From an uncultured bacterium (GTDB lineage: Bacteria > Bacillota > Clostridia > Lachnospirales > Lachnospiraceae): a DNA stretch of 6,773 nt. Position numbers and translations under genes: made by a program. The stretch spans positions 1-6,773 of the forward strand of contig CAMBUC010000119.1 in assembly GCA_945871045.1 (NCBI GenBank), given 5' to 3'. The notes below the pieces were generated by a model. That model was not told the DNA's origin, made no database searches, and saw only the letters and a program-made list of their open reading frames with translations. Every line of letters starts with the position of its first letter. The first letter of the stretch is position 1. Below are positions 5,328 through 6,773 of the stretch, one piece after another.

Positions 5328-6554
5328 ATGAGAAAACCTGAACTTCTCGTTCCGGCGAGCAGTCTGGAAGTATTAAAAGTAGCTGTTATTTTTGGAGCAG
5401 ATGCTGTTTATATAGGTGGCGAAGTGTTTGGGCTCCGTGCGAAGGCGAAGAATTTCACTTTGGAAGAAATGAAAGAAGGGGTGAAATTTGCCCATGCCCA
5501 TGGAGTAAAAGTTTATGTGACGGCAAACATTTTAGCCCATAATGCAGACCTTGCGGGTGTGCGTCAGTATTTTGAAGAATTGAAAACGGTTGGGCCGGAT
5601 GCGCTCATCATATCCGATCCGGGTGTCTTTACAATCGCCCGGGAGGTGCTTCCACAGATGGAGCTTCATGTCAGCACACAGGCAAACAATACAAATTACG
5701 GAACCTATCTGTTTTGGCAGAAGCAGGGAGCAAAGCGTGTGGTTTCTGCCCGGGAACTTTCCATGGCAGAGATCAAGGAGATCCGTGCAAATATACCGGA
5801 TGACCTGGAGATTGAGACCTTTATACACGGAGCCATGTGTATTTCATATTCCGGAAGATGTCTGCTTTCCAATTATTTTACAGGCAGAGATGCCAATCAG
5901 GGTGCATGTACGCATCCGTGCCGTTGGAAATATGCGGTGGTGGAAGAAAGTCGCCCCGGAGAGTATCTTCCGGTTTATGAGAATGAGCGCGGAACGTATA
6001 TTTTTAATTCCAAGGATCTGTGCATGATCGAGTATATTCCGGAACTGATCGATGCAGGGATTGACAGCCTGAAGATCGAGGGCAGAATGAAAACCGCGCT
6101 GTATGTGGCGACGGTTGCCCGCACCTACCGCCGTGCGATCGATGACTATCTGGAATCCCCTGAATTATATAAAAAGAACATGCCCTGGTATTTAGACCAG
6201 ATCTCAAACTGTACCTACCGCCAGTTTACTACAGGCTTTTTCTTCGGTAAGCCGTCGGAAGAGGCCCAGATCTATGATAGTAACACGTATGTAAAAGAAT
6301 ATACGTATCTTGGTATCGTGGGGGAGAGGAACGAGCAGGGATTGTATGAGATCGAGCAGCGGAATAAGTTTTCTGTGGGAGAGATGATCGAAGTCATGAA
6401 GCCGGACGGCTCGAATGTAGAAGTGACGGTACAAAGGATCGTCAATGAAACCGGAGAAGATCAGACGAGTGCCCCTCATCCGAAGCAAAAACTTTGGATT
6501 GACCTTGGTTGCCCGCTTGACAGATATGATATTTTACGAAGAAGTGAAAAATAA
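5328..6554 (+). CDS. trhP: U32 family tRNA hydroxylation protein, TrhP/YrrO type
   Basis: This 408-residue member of peptidase family U32 is close to YrrO-type proteins in length. Despite the family name, TrhP proteins are iron-sulfur enzymes that use prephenate to form 5-hydroxyuridine at tRNA position 34. The N-terminal barrel begins KPELLVPASSLEVLKVAVIFGADAVYIGG. The U32 signature is ETFIHGAMCISYSGRCLLS (163-181), and Cys171, Cys178, Cys194 and Cys232 are spaced as in the four-cysteine cluster site of U32 relatives such as UbiU; Cys198 is an additional cysteine. DSLKIEGRMKT (247-256) is another family motif, and a small C-terminal domain follows from about 330. The start ATG 5328 has GGGAG at 5313-5317. 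The gene follows the trmR-like gene, giving a plausible ho5U-to-mo5U pathway. B. subtilis has two adjacent U32 genes (yrrN and yrrO); here only one is followed by an unrelated gene. Protease activity is not supported. Confidence 0.88.
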   Translation: MRKPELLVPASSLEVLKVAVIFGADAVYIGGEVFGLRAKAKNFTLEEMKEGVKFAHAHGVKVYVTANILAHNADLAGVRQYFEELKTVGPDALIISDPGVFTIAREVLPQMELHVSTQANNTNYGTYLFWQKQGAKRVVSARELSMAEIKEIRANIPDDLEIETFIHGAMCISYSGRCLLSNYFTGRDANQGACTHPCRWKYAVVEESRPGEYLPVYENERGTYIFNSKDLCMIEYIPELIDAGIDSLKIEGRMKTALYVATVARTYRRAIDDYLESPELYKKNMPWYLDQISNCTYRQFTTGFFFGKPSEEAQIYDSNTYVKEYTYLGIVGERNEQGLYEIEQRNKFSVGEMIEVMKPDGSNVEVTVQRIVNETGEDQTSAPHPKQKLWIDLGCPLDRYDILRRSEK

Positions 6555-6608
6555 ACCGAAGCACTGGCTGCCGAGGTCATAAAAATATGAGACAACTATG
6601 CGAAAGCC

Positions 6609-6644
6609 CATCGCCGATGCGATGTTATATGGATTTTGCATATA
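6609..6644 (+). other. Two consecutive stem-loops upstream of the lactonase gene
   Basis: CATCG (6609-6613) pairs with CGATG (6620-6624) across a 6-base loop. TATATG (6626-6631) then pairs with CATATA (6639-6644) across a 7-base loop. The second arm shares two bases with the stronger hairpin that follows, so the two may compete. No T-run follows either, so neither is an intrinsic terminator. Confidence 0.35.
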
Positions 6645-6662
6645 GGAACTGCGAAGTTCCTA
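6643..6662. repeat. Perfect 8-4-8 dyad / GNRA-capped hairpin before the lactonase gene
   Basis: TAGGAACT (6643-6650) and AGTTCCTA (6655-6662) are exact reverse complements around GCGA, a GNRA tetraloop. As RNA this makes a compact, stable hairpin ending one base before the AAAGGAAG ribosome binding region (6664-6671). As DNA it is a perfect operator-like dyad. The absence of a T-run argues against a terminator. Confidence 0.5.
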
Positions 6663-6680
6663 GAAAGGAAGATGAAGGTC

Positions 6681-6773
6681 ATGAGTAAAGAAAAATATGT
6701 AGCTTATGTGGGCACTTACACCCATGAAAACAGTATCGGTATTCATCTGTACGATCTGGATGAAGGAAACGGA
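6681..6773 (+). CDS. Lactonase family (7-bladed beta-propeller) protein, 5' fragment
   Basis: Only the first 31 residues are in the window, reading MSKEKYVAYVGTYTHENSIG and then IHLYDLDEGNG. The YVGTYT opening, followed by a Gly-Ile-x-x-Tyr-Asp-Leu-Asp strand, is the first blade of lactonase-family proteins (PF10282), the group that includes 6-phosphogluconolactonase Pgl. Substrate cannot be told from this fragment, and many family members are not sugar-phosphate lactonases. Start ATG 6681 is preferred over the in-frame ATG 6672, because the AAAGGAAG sequence (6664-6671) is too close to 6672 to act as its Shine-Dalgarno but suits 6681. The 126-base gap before it, with three hairpins, suggests a unit separate from the tRNA-modification genes. 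The gene continues past the right edge. Confidence 0.8.
   Translation, partial: MSKEKYVAYVGTYTHENSIGIHLYDLDEGNG

Noticed and set aside
5590..6027. 145-codon plus-strand frame inside the U32 gene
   Set aside because: It is a frame-shifted reading of the conserved U32 protein, with a composition typical of shadows.
6555..6680. Intrinsic terminator after the U32 gene
   Set aside because: Hairpins are present, but none is followed by a T-rich run.
6672..6680. Earlier in-frame ATG for the lactonase gene
   Set aside because: The ribosome binding bases at 6664-6671 directly abut it, leaving too little spacing, and the family opening fits the start at 6681.

Overview
This window is a compact stretch of a Gram-positive chromosome, most likely a Clostridia member and probably Lachnospiraceae. 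That call rests on protein-level resemblance (an IreB/ReoM family protein, a DUF1292 protein, RNase J, a YlbF-family protein, a very short MltG-like protein), strong AGGAGG-type ribosome binding sites and moderate GC content. It was not tested by a database search. Every gene is on the + strand and spacing is tight. No rRNA, tRNA, CRISPR, insertion sequence or phage gene is visible, and no gene-free stretch exceeds about 135 bases.

Layout. (1) Bases 1-863 are the 3' part of mtaB, a radical-SAM tRNA methylthiotransferase cut by the left edge. (2) A 131-base gap carries a plausible sigma-A promoter with two overlapping dyads. (3) Bases 995-2026 hold the conserved trio ireB/reoM, ruvX (yrrK) and a DUF1292 gene (yrzB-like). 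(4) A 135-base gap contains a well-formed two-stem RNA-like structure, followed by rnjA (RNase J), which begins at a TTG codon with a perfect Shine-Dalgarno. (5) A YlbF-family gene follows. (6) Next come a membrane-anchored protein matching only the N-terminal LysM-like part of MltG, a SAM O-methyltransferase of the TrmR/YrrM type that overlaps it by ATGA, and a U32-family protein of the TrhP/YrrO type. (7) After a 126-base gap with consecutive hairpins, the start of a lactonase-family beta-propeller gene runs off the right edge.

The gene order recalls the Bacillus subtilis yrzL-yrrK-yrzB-yrrL-yrrM-yrrN-yrrO cluster, with three differences. An RNA-decay pair (rnjA and ylbF) sits between yrzB and yrrL, the yrrL (mltG) gene is reduced to a piece without a catalytic domain, and only one U32 gene is present. 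Functionally the window joins tRNA modification (MtaB at A37; TrhP plus TrmR at wobble U34), RNA processing and decay (RuvX, RNase J, YlbF) and cell-envelope control (IreB/ReoM, MltG-like).

Most genes are well-known families. The least explained items are the structured leader before rnjA, the catalytic-domain-less MltG-like protein in the mltG position, and the GNRA-capped perfect hairpin before the lactonase gene.
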